Below, piece by piece: positions 8,301 through 14,993 of a stretch of 38,475 nt of DNA. The translations under genes were made by a program, and so were the position numbers. This stretch comes from a virus: IMG/VR virus record IMGVR_UViG_3300049919_000103, positions 1-38,475 of that record. One strand, given 5' to 3'. The notes under the pieces were generated by a model that made no database searches, was not told where the DNA came from, and was given only the letters and a program-made list of their open reading frames with translations. How positions within the stretch are numbered: the stretch's first letter is position 1; every line of letters begins with the position of its first letter.

Positions 8301-8700
8301 CCACCTTCTCAGTAATAATAGGAATTTCTTTTATAATGGTACTTCTCTCAACCACTTTTTCTACTACTGGAACTTCTATTTTTGAAGCAATTTCTGTTTT
8401 GTCTGAGTCAGTTAAAATATAGTTATCCCCATCTTTTCCATCGAAATAATCCTTCCCTTTAATAGGTGTATAGCCATCATCACCAGGCAATCCTTTTACT
8501 TCTGTCTTCTTTGTTTCTTCTGCAATCGAAAGAGCTTTATCTACTTTTAGGGCTAATTCACTAGCTATTTCATCAACTTTTGCATCCACAGCAATAACGC
8601 TCTCATCTAAAGAGTTGATTTCTTCGAGTAAAGCAATGTCTCCCTTATCGGCTACTTTAGCCAGACGAAGCATTTTCTTTTGTTTCTGATCTAGTTGCAT
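5392..8700 (-). CDS. Large tail fibre / receptor-binding protein
   Basis: 1102 residues, the largest protein in the window. An N-terminal coiled coil (~1-75) is followed by a short collagen-like stretch (GLPGDDGYTPIKGKDYFDG), then long Gly/Ser/Thr-rich beta repeats with GNETTTTNK and GSG-type segments typical of fibre shafts. The C-terminus is a short helical tail (ELADVVATLIADLKATG). The N-terminus probably anchors to the tail and the distal repeats carry host contacts. Its upstream flank is the plus-strand island rather than another late gene, so it may need its own promoter. Confidence 0.8.
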   Translation of the reverse strand: MQLDQKQKKMLRLAKVADKGDIALLEEINSLDESVIAVDAKVDEIASELALKVDKALSIAEETKKTEVKGLPGDDGYTPIKGKDYFDGKDGDNYILTDSDKTEIASKIEVPVVEKVVERSTIIKEIPIITEKVVQVAVTDLPDMIIEKVNTSSKQIKRERVEGLDALEARIVAVGERGKGGGGPTSKLIAGANISLEQVGGDTRISVIPVADTDEKTKVSANDTTAGYLNGKLVAGSGITFTENNNGGNETLTVAFDNAGGYITGATDSTLTETGDTLGINLANSNTWTGVQHFNLADETVTPTPPTSANITFTLDGSGFFANGTTYQYYIYSYYYDGFSTAYDSGGLYVSATDPNDSSNYNIDLDWSGATQVTGYIIYDANGNQYIDVGNVVAYQITPFTSWTGGTPTLSPTSIVVPRSAAWFQSASDYFASDFTPFKFGYNGLYDYLRFKWDFAQQHLRFENAYGTIQEINTNIHADTVYAGTLTTGSPIGIAYGGTGASSFGANRIPYMNSGNTAMTSSSNFAHATNTSKIFIGNETTTTNKVLTLRGMASQSGNLFELQNSSVTLLSAFDSAGRLGVGVAPSSTVQIKTTLGATGNRGLEINGITSQTGDYLAILSSVGTKAFWFASTGAMGFGSGALAGMANANLAPYLDVSFGGSPASIVMGANLNNVTRTNNTDKYGRFYGAPYATAQNAVNIMHYASTGSVNELYVGGGSSIGQAFTGLFFYTTPSINTNSGTQRMAMFGSGRIALGDGLVELYTARLAVVNTTTATDSTLELRRKSDQTGAQLSFRTSAGTVQSAFDKDGYLSVGESVLNAASPVAHAQSVYYAPTTISDNSATFKSLTAISNSSAMNTYSWSGIWSRMQKSGAGTNEAIYGIGGQIETLSGSGTLAQSKALYYVMQYDSNVTDSRGIDIYSSINTGSTVNAHYGLYLRNMAGSGTLTTQYGIYLEDMAKGGTNFAIRSLGGEVAFAGQTNVGLTGGAGKLSVLSTTEQLRLYYDVSNYFSTTVSSAGAVTFNAVGAGANFLFSDDVELDGALNHDGTTVGLYGVTPVARSSTYTVTNGTTDRTYDADATTVNELADVVATLIADLKATGIIG

Positions 8701-8723
8701 TTTAATGGATTAGTTTTAATTTA

Positions 8724-8751
8724 TTGCAGAGATATATAGTTGAGGTATAAT
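8724..8751 (+). promoter_or_regulatory. Plus-strand sigma70-type promoter for the tRNA island
   Basis: TTGCAG (8724-8729), 16 nt, TATAAT (8746-8751). The -10 is a perfect match. Predicted start is near 8758, leading into the folded leader and the tRNA. It faces against the surrounding late operon. Confidence 0.65.
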
Positions 8752-8754
8752 GGA

Positions 8755-8865
8755 GTTGCCTGAAAAGGTCATCAACTGTAAGACGGATTAGATTTTCAAA
8801 ACTCTATTCACTAATCGTTTGTTGCTAGATTTTCTATCAACGACGGTTGATGAATGGAGTTTTTT
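8755..8865 (+). promoter_or_regulatory. Attenuator-like folded leader before the tRNA
   Basis: A 13-bp stem with one G-U pair (8798-8810/8851-8863) enclosing nested stems (8816-8829/8833-8845) runs straight into six T (8860-8865), an intrinsic-terminator signature 4 nt before the tRNA. Competing pairings exist: 8783-8791/8811-8818 (ACgGATTAG/CTAATCGT), which traps the terminator 5' arm in its loop, and 8770-8776/8846-8852 (CATCAAC/GTTGATG). This looks like a terminator/antiterminator switch. No T-box sequence is present. Confidence 0.55.
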
Positions 8866-8869
8866 ATAT

Positions 8870-8964
8870 GGAGGGGTGGTAGAGCGGTTTATTGCAACTG
8901 TCTTAAACACAGTCGGACTACCTTGACCAGGTCAGTTCCGTGGGTTCGAATCCCATCCCCTCCG
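8870..8964 (+). tRNA. Class II tRNA, anticodon UAA, with serine-like body
   Basis: All arms fold. The acceptor is GGAGGGG/CCCCTCC. The D stem is GTA/TGC. The anticodon stem is ACTGT/ACAGT with loop CTTAAAC, giving UAA (Leu UUA codon). A long variable arm follows (GACT ACCT/AGGT c AGTT), then the T stem GTGGG/CCCAT with loop TTCGAAT. The discriminator is G (8964) and CCA is not encoded (GCA follows). The G73, the GGAG acceptor and the D-loop AGCGGTTTA resemble bacterial tRNA-Ser rather than tRNA-Leu, which carries A73. Standard tools would label it tRNA-Leu(TAA). Charging identity is uncertain. Confidence 0.85.
8915..8932 (+). repeat. 18-nt inverted repeat, arm 1 (tRNA variable arm)
   Basis: GGACTACCTTGACCAGGT forms most of the tRNA variable arm and is the exact reverse complement of 9031-9048. 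A perfect 18-mer match 98 nt away is not expected by chance. Confidence 0.95.
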
Positions 8965-8971
8965 CATTGAG

Positions 8972-8991
8972 TTATCCACAGTTTATACACT
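8972..8991 (+). promoter_or_regulatory. DnaA box pair (possible origin element)
   Basis: TTATCCACA at 8972-8980 matches the bacterial DnaA box exactly. TTATACACT at 8983-8991 differs at one or two positions. Both lie in non-coding DNA directly after the tRNA. With no phage initiator, polymerase or helicase found, a host DnaA-loaded origin is plausible, but one strong box is thin evidence. Confidence 0.4.
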
Positions 8992-8996
8992 TAATC

Positions 8997-9024
8997 TTGC
9001 TTTCTGCCCTATTCTTGGTATAGT
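8997..9024 (+). promoter_or_regulatory. Extended -10 promoter of the putative sRNA
   Basis: TTGCTT (8997-9002), 16 nt, TATAGT (9019-9024) preceded by TGG, an extended -10. The predicted start, 7 nt downstream, falls at 9031, exactly where complementarity to the tRNA begins. Confidence 0.6.
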
Positions 9025-9030
9025 GTTAAT

Positions 9031-9168
9031 ACCTGGTCAAGGTAGTCCTAATGTTCTAACCAATCTATTGGACAAGAATAAACGGACTAATAACATTTTT
9101 CTTTAAAAGGCCTTCTAGTACAGTTAGAGAAGAATGTTAGCAGAAGCACCCGAAAGGGTGTTTTTTGT
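9031..9168 (+). ncRNA. Putative sRNA antisense to the tRNA variable arm
   Basis: A transcript from the promoter at 8997-9024 to the terminator at 9146-9168 would be ~138 nt with no ORF of useful length. Its first 18 nt (9031-9048) are exactly complementary to 8915-8932 of the upstream tRNA. Internal stems AGTCC/GGACT (9044-9048/9084-9088), AATGTT/AACATT (9050-9055/9092-9097) and CCAA/TTGG would partly fold it. It could bind the tRNA or its precursor. In a read-through transcript the same repeat would form an 18-bp hairpin that unfolds the tRNA. Confidence 0.6.
9146..9168 (+). terminator. Intrinsic terminator of the sRNA/tRNA unit
   Basis: A CACCC stem, GAAA tetraloop and GGGTG, followed by TTTTTTG. 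The stem can extend by a G-U pair. This is a classic plus-strand terminator that separates the RNA genes from the three small ORFs. Confidence 0.9.
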
Positions 9169-9207
9169 TATTTACCCTGAGAATATTCTGTTTTGTTGAT
9201 AACTTAT

Positions 9208-9235
9208 TTGCATTTTTTTAGATGTGTGGTATACC
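9208..9235 (+). promoter_or_regulatory. Plus-strand promoter of the small-membrane-protein cassette
   Basis: TTGCAT (9208-9213), 16 nt, TATACC (9230-9235) with an upstream TGG extended -10. The first ATG (9244) is 8 nt past the -10, so the mRNA would start at or next to the start codon and be leaderless. Confidence 0.6.
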
Positions 9236-9243
9236 TGTTAAAT

Positions 9244-9303
9244 ATGATAGCGATCTTAGGAGTTGTCTTCGCTCTATGTGTCGGATACTTTTTATTTGAT
9301 TAA
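9244..9303 (+). CDS. 19-residue membrane peptide
   Basis: A tiny ORF with sequence MIAILGVVFALCVGYFLFD: one hydrophobic helix with an acidic end. It is too short for family assignment. It is first in a three-gene plus-strand cassette and probably translated from a leaderless mRNA. Small hydrophobic peptides of this kind are used by phages in lysis control, exclusion or toxin roles, but none can be assigned. Confidence 0.5.
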   Translation: MIAILGVVFALCVGYFLFD

Positions 9304-9317
9304 TTAACTTAACTAAC

Positions 9318-9461
9318 ATGATATTTTGGATAATAGTAGTAATAGTATTGTTTATGTTTGCTAACCTTTACTATAAAAAGATTTGGCCTAAACAGAGAGG
9401 AAAGATTTTATTGAGGAAGGCAGAAAAATATTTAGAAGATAGAGATAATAAACTTAAATAA
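9318..9461 (+). CDS. 47-residue membrane protein
   Basis: The N-terminal ~20 residues are a membrane segment (MIFWIIVVIVLFMFANLYY). The rest is a highly charged helix (KKIWPKQRGKILLRKAEKYLEDRD) predicted to lie in the cytoplasm. It follows the 19-residue ORF by 14 nt and precedes the next by 1 nt. No family recognised. The pattern of one anchor and a basic helix resembles small inner-membrane effectors. Confidence 0.6.
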   Translation: MIFWIIVVIVLFMFANLYYKKIWPKQRGKILLRKAEKYLEDRDNKLK

Positions 9462-9462
9462 T

Positions 9463-9543
9463 ATGGGATGGCTAACTGCAATAGTTACAGTTTGGTTTGT
9501 TTTATGGCTTTTAAACCAAATCAAAGTTAAAGACAGATGGTAA
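9463..9543 (+). CDS. 26-residue membrane peptide
   Basis: MGWLTAIVTVWFVLWLLNQI then a basic tail KVKDRW: a Trp-rich single membrane helix with positive-inside signature. Its ATG comes one base after the upstream stop. Its own stop (9541-9543) abuts the stop of the convergent minus-strand gene at 9544 with no gap, so the cassette fits exactly between late genes. Confidence 0.55.
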   Translation: MGWLTAIVTVWFVLWLLNQIKVKDRW

Positions 9544-10902
9544 CTACTTACCTTTATTTTGTATATATCGCTCAGCAGTACCAATTGGATCTTTGATTTT
9601 ATCAATAACAAAGTCAAAAGCTTTTTCTGTTAGCCCCCTTGCTGTTGTAGGAATTTCTAACAAACTATTAGATCTAACGTCTCCTAAGACTTCCATGACA
9701 TACTTAGCTAGTCTTGCGTCCCTTGAAAAATCTTTACCTGTTAACTTTTGCAAACTCTCAAAAAGTTCTTTAGTTCTGGCATCTGATGGGCTAAATAACC
9801 TTTTAACAAATGATCCAGCACCACCTCCTTCTTTACCTACTTTAGCATTCAACTCCTGAACTACCTCCATTAGTTCTGAATACTGTTTGTTATAATTTTT
9901 ATATGCATCACCTCCTATTTCACCTGCCTTTTTATTAAGGTTGGTAAGTATTTGTCGCAGCGGTCCAGTAATTCTATCTGTTATTTCTACCGCGTTACTT
10001 CTGCCAGCTTTATATAGGCTGTCTTGTAGTAAGTCGATAGTTTGATCTACTTCTTTAAGTGTAGGATTATTAGAAATTTTCTTTAGCTCGTCAAAAAAAG
10101 TTTGTACCGCCTTTTTATCTGATGCATCTAACTTTAGTGAGTTAAATGTTTTTTTAGTTTCGAGAAGTGCATCACGTACAATAGTACCTGTTCTTTTAAG
10201 ACCTATCTTTGCTTGATTTAGAAATGCAGATTTCGCCTCACCAATTGATGACGCTCTATCTTTTAATTGTTTGAGACCATCGATAATTTCATCTCCCACC
10301 GACTCTAAAGGTGTTCTTATTCTGTCGTCAGATAATGCGGCTTTACCTTTTTCTACAAATGACTGGAAGACTTCCTTAGGCGTTCTGTCTAAGGCTGTTT
10401 TAGTTTTCTGGTCTAGGTTAACTAACATATCCCCAATCTTGTCTTTTACTTTTATACCTCCTTCAACAACGTCATCACCTAGTTCACTCAATCTTGAGCC
10501 TATACCATCAAAAGATGCCCCAACAATCTTTTTACTTTTCATTGTAGCATCAGCAACAGCGTCTATTTTTCCAGCTGGGTATGCTAATTCAGCAAAAAAC
10601 TCAATTGCTTTTCCCACTTTTTGATTATTATTTGAAGCTGTAAAATCTGCATTTGTTAATGATTTTATTCCTGAAGTCTGTCTGATTTGTTCATATGTTT
10701 TTGTAGGATCTACAGTAGCTAAAACACGTTGACCTAAATTCTGAGTTGATTGAATTGTATCTCCAACACCTTTAGCAAAACCAATCCCTAAGTCTTTTAT
10801 TACAGAGCCGGAATTGTTATTCGTTTTGCTGCTATTGTTTTTTGTTTCTAAAGGTGTCACTTTCCCTCCCTTAGAAAATTCTTCAAATGATACTATTGTC
10901 AT
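9544..10902 (-). CDS. Internal virion / DNA ejection protein (helical)
   Basis: 452 residues, almost entirely helical and charged, with a Ser/Asn/Thr-rich N-terminus and no predicted signal. Its position directly downstream of the transglycosylase-bearing virion protein, with 1 nt between them, matches the ejection-protein pairs of P22-like and T7-like podoviruses. These are packaged in the capsid and injected to build a channel through the cell envelope. Sequence alone gives no family match; the role is inferred from place, size and composition. Confidence 0.6.
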   Translation of the reverse strand: MTIVSFEEFSKGGKVTPLETKNNSSKTNNNSGSVIKDLGIGFAKGVGDTIQSTQNLGQRVLATVDPTKTYEQIRQTSGIKSLTNADFTASNNNQKVGKAIEFFAELAYPAGKIDAVADATMKSKKIVGASFDGIGSRLSELGDDVVEGGIKVKDKIGDMLVNLDQKTKTALDRTPKEVFQSFVEKGKAALSDDRIRTPLESVGDEIIDGLKQLKDRASSIGEAKSAFLNQAKIGLKRTGTIVRDALLETKKTFNSLKLDASDKKAVQTFFDELKKISNNPTLKEVDQTIDLLQDSLYKAGRSNAVEITDRITGPLRQILTNLNKKAGEIGGDAYKNYNKQYSELMEVVQELNAKVGKEGGGAGSFVKRLFSPSDARTKELFESLQKLTGKDFSRDARLAKYVMEVLGDVRSNSLLEIPTTARGLTEKAFDFVIDKIKDPIGTAERYIQNKGK

Positions 10903-10903
10903 A

Positions 10904-12952
10904 TTATGCTTTTAGTGCTTTTAATACTTTGTTTGCGTATGATTCGCTATCATAGGCCACTCCCTTTGCGTTTACGCCTTTTTTAATCATGGGTTTTTCT
11001 GATCCACCAAGAGATGTATTCCAAATAAGTGCCACCTCTTTTGGTGAGTACCCCTGATCTAGTAAACCTTGAATTTTAGTTTCTGCCACCATTCGTTCAT
11101 TTTCTGGTGTTTGAGGGATTACTTTACCGATGGTTTGCTTAGAAATAATGTTCCAAGTAGCAGGCATGAATTGGAAAGCTCCAAACTCACCACTAGCTCC
11201 TTTCACTTGTTTGCCACCACTTTCGACAAAAGAGATCGCATCAGCTACCGATTTGGCGTTTACAGAGACGCTACCCTCAGACTTAAAAGAATCTGGAACA
11301 GAAACAGATCCGTCTGGTAGTACTGTGCCAACTCTCCCGTCAGGAGACTTTACTTTTTGACCCACCGTATATTCTTGGTCTCCTAATTTGACTTTAGAAT
11401 ACCCATATACAGAAAGCCCATAGTTAGCAAGGCCACTATCTAGTTTGTTTTTCATGATGGATGCAAAGTCGTCAATTTTTGAGTTTGAACTTTGTCCAAG
11501 GTAAAAAGCATTAGAAAATCTTCCAGGTAGGTACTCTTTATAGAATGATTGTTCTTCTGCTGTTAGTGCAGCCCCTGATTGCATACGAGCAATTTCATCT
11601 ACTATTGCATTTCTTAGTGTTAAGTATCCATTTTGACTTTCGTCTAAGCCGGTAACTTTTCCTAACACACCGTTTACTAGTCCTTTTCCTCTTTCCGCGT
11701 CTAGTAACTTTAGTTTCTCAGTCATTCTGAAAATGTTGTATAGTGATCCAAAGTCGTCACTCGCCTTTGCGTCAACTTTTGAAGACTTAACTCCTGTATT
11801 TGCGTCTACGACCGCTCCAAATTGTTTTGGAAGTTCTTTTGCCAGTCGAGCAACTTCAGCAAAGCTTGTGTTGGCAGCCTTAAGATCTGCTGGTGACGGT
11901 AGTGTGCCAGACTGGTTGTAAGTATTAGCTAGTGCAACAGCATTCTCATTAACACCACTAGGATTTGTCTCTAGCCCGATCTGTTCCCCATACTTCGCTA
12001 AGTCTTGTTGATATGTCGGAGAGTCAGGATTAAGCCCTGTAAGGCCTCTAAACGCGCTTGTATTGCCATATTCAATAGCTTTGCCAGCTAATTGCTGAGC
12101 AAAGCTAATATTGTCTCTCTTTAAGGTGAAAGCCTGATCTTCTTTTCGTTGAATCGCGTCTAGTCGTTGTCTCTCTTGTGCGGTAGCGTAGTTATAGACA
12201 GTCTCAAGAACTTTTGTTTTATATTGATATTGAGACTGAGCATCTTCCATTCTTAGTTTGAAAAGAGTATCAATGTGAGTCTGAGCTAGTTCTTTATTTG
12301 CTTGAGCGTTAGCAAGAAGAGCTTGTAGAGGTAAAGCTTGAATAGCGGCTTCTTTTGAGATTTGAGCTTGCTGTCCTCCGATGATCGCTTCGGGCACTCC
12401 TCTTCCTTGTCCTGTCAATGACAGTTGATCGGCTTGAGATTTTGCAACAATGGTATTAAGTTGAGCTGTGTAATTATTCACATCAGCTGAGGCTTTTTTT
12501 AAGTCTTTTTGACCAGGGAGGTTATTGTATATAGCTTCTGCACTAGGAGCTTGAGGCAAGTTGTTTAGATATGAATCAAGTAACGTCTTTGCGTTATCTT
12601 GGGGAGCTTCTTTTGGTGGCGTATACACAAACTGTCCTGTCTTTGTATCATAGGTAGTTCCTTGTTCTGTTAAACCAGAAGCTAGGCCTAGGTTGTTAGA
12701 AGTAATGAGACTATTTTGATTTGTTGCTGTTGGAGACTTAGGAAGTTTAATTTCTGGTTGTCCTAGTTTAGAGGCATCGATAGGAGTATTTGTAACTAAG
12801 TTCTCTCGAAGATTTGAAGTATCAACAGAGTTTTCGGTTCCTGCTCCCGACCTATTTGTCCCTGTCTTTACTCGCACTTTAGAACCATCAGAAAGTGTCT
12901 GAATTGATTCTCCAGCGTATCTTGAAGCTGTTGTTGATATTACTGTTGGCAT
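10904..12952 (-). CDS. Internal virion protein with C-terminal lytic transglycosylase domain
   Basis: 682 residues. The first ~540 are low-complexity then helical, Gln/Ala-rich, probably coiled. The last ~120 residues are a lysozyme-like SLT transglycosylase: ISFVESGGK with the catalytic Glu, then GEFGAFQFMPATW, then EVALIWNTSLGG. The enzyme cleaves peptidoglycan glycan strands to form 1,6-anhydro ends. In podoviruses such a domain on an ejected protein opens the wall during DNA entry. The AT-rich leader (AAAATATATG) has no SD. Confidence 0.8.
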   Translation of the reverse strand: MPTVISTTASRYAGESIQTLSDGSKVRVKTGTNRSGAGTENSVDTSNLRENLVTNTPIDASKLGQPEIKLPKSPTATNQNSLITSNNLGLASGLTEQGTTYDTKTGQFVYTPPKEAPQDNAKTLLDSYLNNLPQAPSAEAIYNNLPGQKDLKKASADVNNYTAQLNTIVAKSQADQLSLTGQGRGVPEAIIGGQQAQISKEAAIQALPLQALLANAQANKELAQTHIDTLFKLRMEDAQSQYQYKTKVLETVYNYATAQERQRLDAIQRKEDQAFTLKRDNISFAQQLAGKAIEYGNTSAFRGLTGLNPDSPTYQQDLAKYGEQIGLETNPSGVNENAVALANTYNQSGTLPSPADLKAANTSFAEVARLAKELPKQFGAVVDANTGVKSSKVDAKASDDFGSLYNIFRMTEKLKLLDAERGKGLVNGVLGKVTGLDESQNGYLTLRNAIVDEIARMQSGAALTAEEQSFYKEYLPGRFSNAFYLGQSSNSKIDDFASIMKNKLDSGLANYGLSVYGYSKVKLGDQEYTVGQKVKSPDGRVGTVLPDGSVSVPDSFKSEGSVSVNAKSVADAISFVESGGKQVKGASGEFGAFQFMPATWNIISKQTIGKVIPQTPENERMVAETKIQGLLDQGYSPKEVALIWNTSLGGSEKPMIKKGVNAKGVAYDSESYANKVLKALKA

Positions 12953-12976
12953 ATATTTTAAATTATTATTCGACTT

Positions 12977-13234
12977 TTAACTTTGTGTTCCTGCGACTAC
13001 AAATGTGTTGGCGACCGAGCATATATAAAGTTTTCCTCCTACCTCGATGAGTTCTCCTACTTCCGCTGTACTTGGAGCAACGGCGTAGTGCGGTATCTTT
13101 AAGCGTGTGGTGAAGTTACTTTTTTTATTAAAGTCTTGTTGTGCTGAAAAGTTGTTTTTGTAAAATTCCTGATTCAGAGCATCTAAATCTTTCCGCAACT
13201 GTATTATTTTTTCTAAAAGCTGTTCGTTATTCAT
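12977..13234 (-). CDS. Small tail/virion protein
   Basis: 85 residues. The N-terminal ~45 are coiled coil (MNNEQLLEKIIQLRKDLDAL). The C-terminus is a small beta unit (AEVGELIEVGGKLYICSVANTFVVAG) of a type often seen in head or tail decoration and fibre-tip proteins. It lies between the nozzle-like protein and the ejection proteins, so a virion part is likely. Confidence 0.55.
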   Translation of the reverse strand: MNNEQLLEKIIQLRKDLDALNQEFYKNNFSAQQDFNKKSNFTTRLKIPHYAVAPSTAEVGELIEVGGKLYICSVANTFVVAGTQS

Positions 13235-13235
13235 A

Positions 13236-14993
13236 TTAAATATTACTTAACGGTGTAGCTTCTAAAGTGTAGGAAACAATCTCCGCACCTCCTGTTGAAA
13301 TCAATTGAAATTTAAACTCTCTTCCACTTGGAAAGTTCTCGTCAGTTGCTTCAATATTTACGAAAGTACGTGAAAGACTATCTACCGTTGAGTAGGTTCC
13401 AATCGTTGTCCATGTCAAAGCGTCATCGACTTTTACTTTTGCTGAAATTGCTTGACCTGTTGTTAGTTTTGCAAAAGAAACTTTAAGAGACTCAAGTCGT
13501 TTATCATGCTCAACCTCTTCAAAGTCAAAGATTTGTGTTTCATATATTGACGAGAAAGTGAAAACAGAAGTATCGTCAGTCTTATCAATCGATCCGTCAT
13601 TTGAGTGAGCGACGAAAAAGAAATTTCCAGCAGAACCTATTGCTTGAATCCCGTTTGTGTTTACATTCTCGTCAATGAAATCAAGCGAGAGAGCAAATGG
13701 GTAGTTCGCATTCTTTCGACCAAATGACCAAATCCCTTCGTTGTATTCTGTCCCTGCGGTGTTGGTAAAAATCTTAGCAGACCAAAACAGACGATTGTTT
13801 TTTACTGTTTTTGAAAGTGGGATTGTTTTTCCTGTCAGTTTGGCGGTGAAAACTTCTTTGACTACTTGAGGCGAACCATCTGCATACGTCTGAATTATCA
13901 TTGAACCTTTTCCTGCTCCTGTTGATGAGTTTAGGTAACGGTCAGTTACTCCTACTAGATACCCTTCGATCGTTTCAAGAATACGAAGTTCCCCCTCTCC
14001 CCAGTCAATTACTTCTTGTACGTCTGATGAGTAGAGGTTCCACAAAAAAACTTTCGAGACTCCATTGAAAGTTGAGATAGGAGCACATGCGATTGCTAAA
14101 TACTTACCATAGTTTGTAAGCGACGTGATTTTAAAGTTTGTCGGAAGTTTAAGTGCTTGATCTTGTACTGTTCCTGATGGGTAAACTCTAACGATTGTAT
14201 TGTTGTATGGGAGATATAAGTTGTCATCTAAGGCAATTATTCCTTGAGCTACTGAGGTAATAGTTGCACTTGTGTTTCCTATTGTTGAAACAGTTATCGT
14301 ACAGCCTGAACCACTTCCTGTATTTACCGTAGTAGCTTTTGAACCTGTGGTATACGCTGAACCTCCTTCGATAAGGGTTACACCAGTCACGCCACCCGTT
14401 CCATTTACTGACGTCACAATACATGTAGCGGTGTTTGAACCTCCTGTTAAAGTAAGAATGTTGTTCACTCCGTAGTTGGTTCCTGCGGCGTTGATCGCAA
14501 TTGCCGTTACGGCACTGTAAATTGTCCCCACAGTTCCTGCACTGTTTGTAATACTGGGAGCACCAGAAAGAATCCCCCATTTAAAGACTTGGGTAGTTCC
14601 CTGAAAACCCCAAAGATAATCTTTATACTCAACAAGACAGCCGTTTTGTGCTGCTCCGTTACCTTCTGATGAGGCTGGGAGAGTCCAATTTCCAGTTGTA
14701 GCGTCCGCTTTGTACACAATTTTAGTTAGCCCTGCACCAGTTTGACCTAGACCATAGAGCTTAGAAGATGCTGAGGCGTATAAAAAGTCTCGAACAAAGT
14801 ACTGTTTCATTCCTGTAGCAGTACTTCCATCGTTTGTGTCGGTCTCTAGTGACCTGTAAGGTGTTAGCTTTTGCGGATCAGAGAAGATGTCAAAATGTTT
14901 TGCGACGATAAATTCACTTCCTGATTCTTTTCTAGGATTGTCTGAGATCCCCCCAGAAAATTGGTTGATTTTTATTTGGACGGTTTTAGACAT
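13236..14993 (-). CDS. Tail nozzle / stabilisation-like protein
   Basis: 585 residues, beta-rich. It opens with IKINQFSGGISDNPR, a start seen in tail-hub or stabilisation proteins of podoviruses (P22 gp10-like, T7 gp12-like). The middle (residues ~150-240) is a Gly/Thr-rich insertion with two GTNYGVNN/GSAYTTG-like units. Later segments have propeller-like repeats. It lies downstream of the adaptor, in the expected order adaptor, nozzle, ejection proteins. Its start overlaps the preceding fibre stop by 8 nt. The family call is by pattern and order. Confidence 0.55.
   Translation of the reverse strand: MSKTVQIKINQFSGGISDNPRKESGSEFIVAKHFDIFSDPQKLTPYRSLETDTNDGSTATGMKQYFVRDFLYASASSKLYGLGQTGAGLTKIVYKADATTGNWTLPASSEGNGAAQNGCLVEYKDYLWGFQGTTQVFKWGILSGAPSITNSAGTVGTIYSAVTAIAINAAGTNYGVNNILTLTGGSNTATCIVTSVNGTGGVTGVTLIEGGSAYTTGSKATTVNTGSGSGCTITVSTIGNTSATITSVAQGIIALDDNLYLPYNNTIVRVYPSGTVQDQALKLPTNFKITSLTNYGKYLAIACAPISTFNGVSKVFLWNLYSSDVQEVIDWGEGELRILETIEGYLVGVTDRYLNSSTGAGKGSMIIQTYADGSPQVVKEVFTAKLTGKTIPLSKTVKNNRLFWSAKIFTNTAGTEYNEGIWSFGRKNANYPFALSLDFIDENVNTNGIQAIGSAGNFFFVAHSNDGSIDKTDDTSVFTFSSIYETQIFDFEEVEHDKRLESLKVSFAKLTTGQAISAKVKVDDALTWTTIGTYSTVDSLSRTFVNIEATDENFPSGREFKFQLISTGGAEIVSYTLEATPLSNI

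Noticed and set aside
8030-8422. Long plus-strand open frame opposite the large fibre gene
   Set aside because: It is the antisense shadow of a repeat-rich fibre gene; composition is Ser/Thr/Val-rich as expected from the opposite strand, with no start signals.
8755-8865. T-box riboswitch before the tRNA
   Set aside because: No T-box (AGGGTGGNACCGCG-like) sequence; only a generic terminator/antiterminator shape is visible.
14224-14580. 118-codon minus-strand frame inside the nozzle-like gene
   Set aside because: Out-of-frame reading of Thr/Gly/Asn-rich codons giving an implausible Arg/Cys/Tyr/Asn-rich product.
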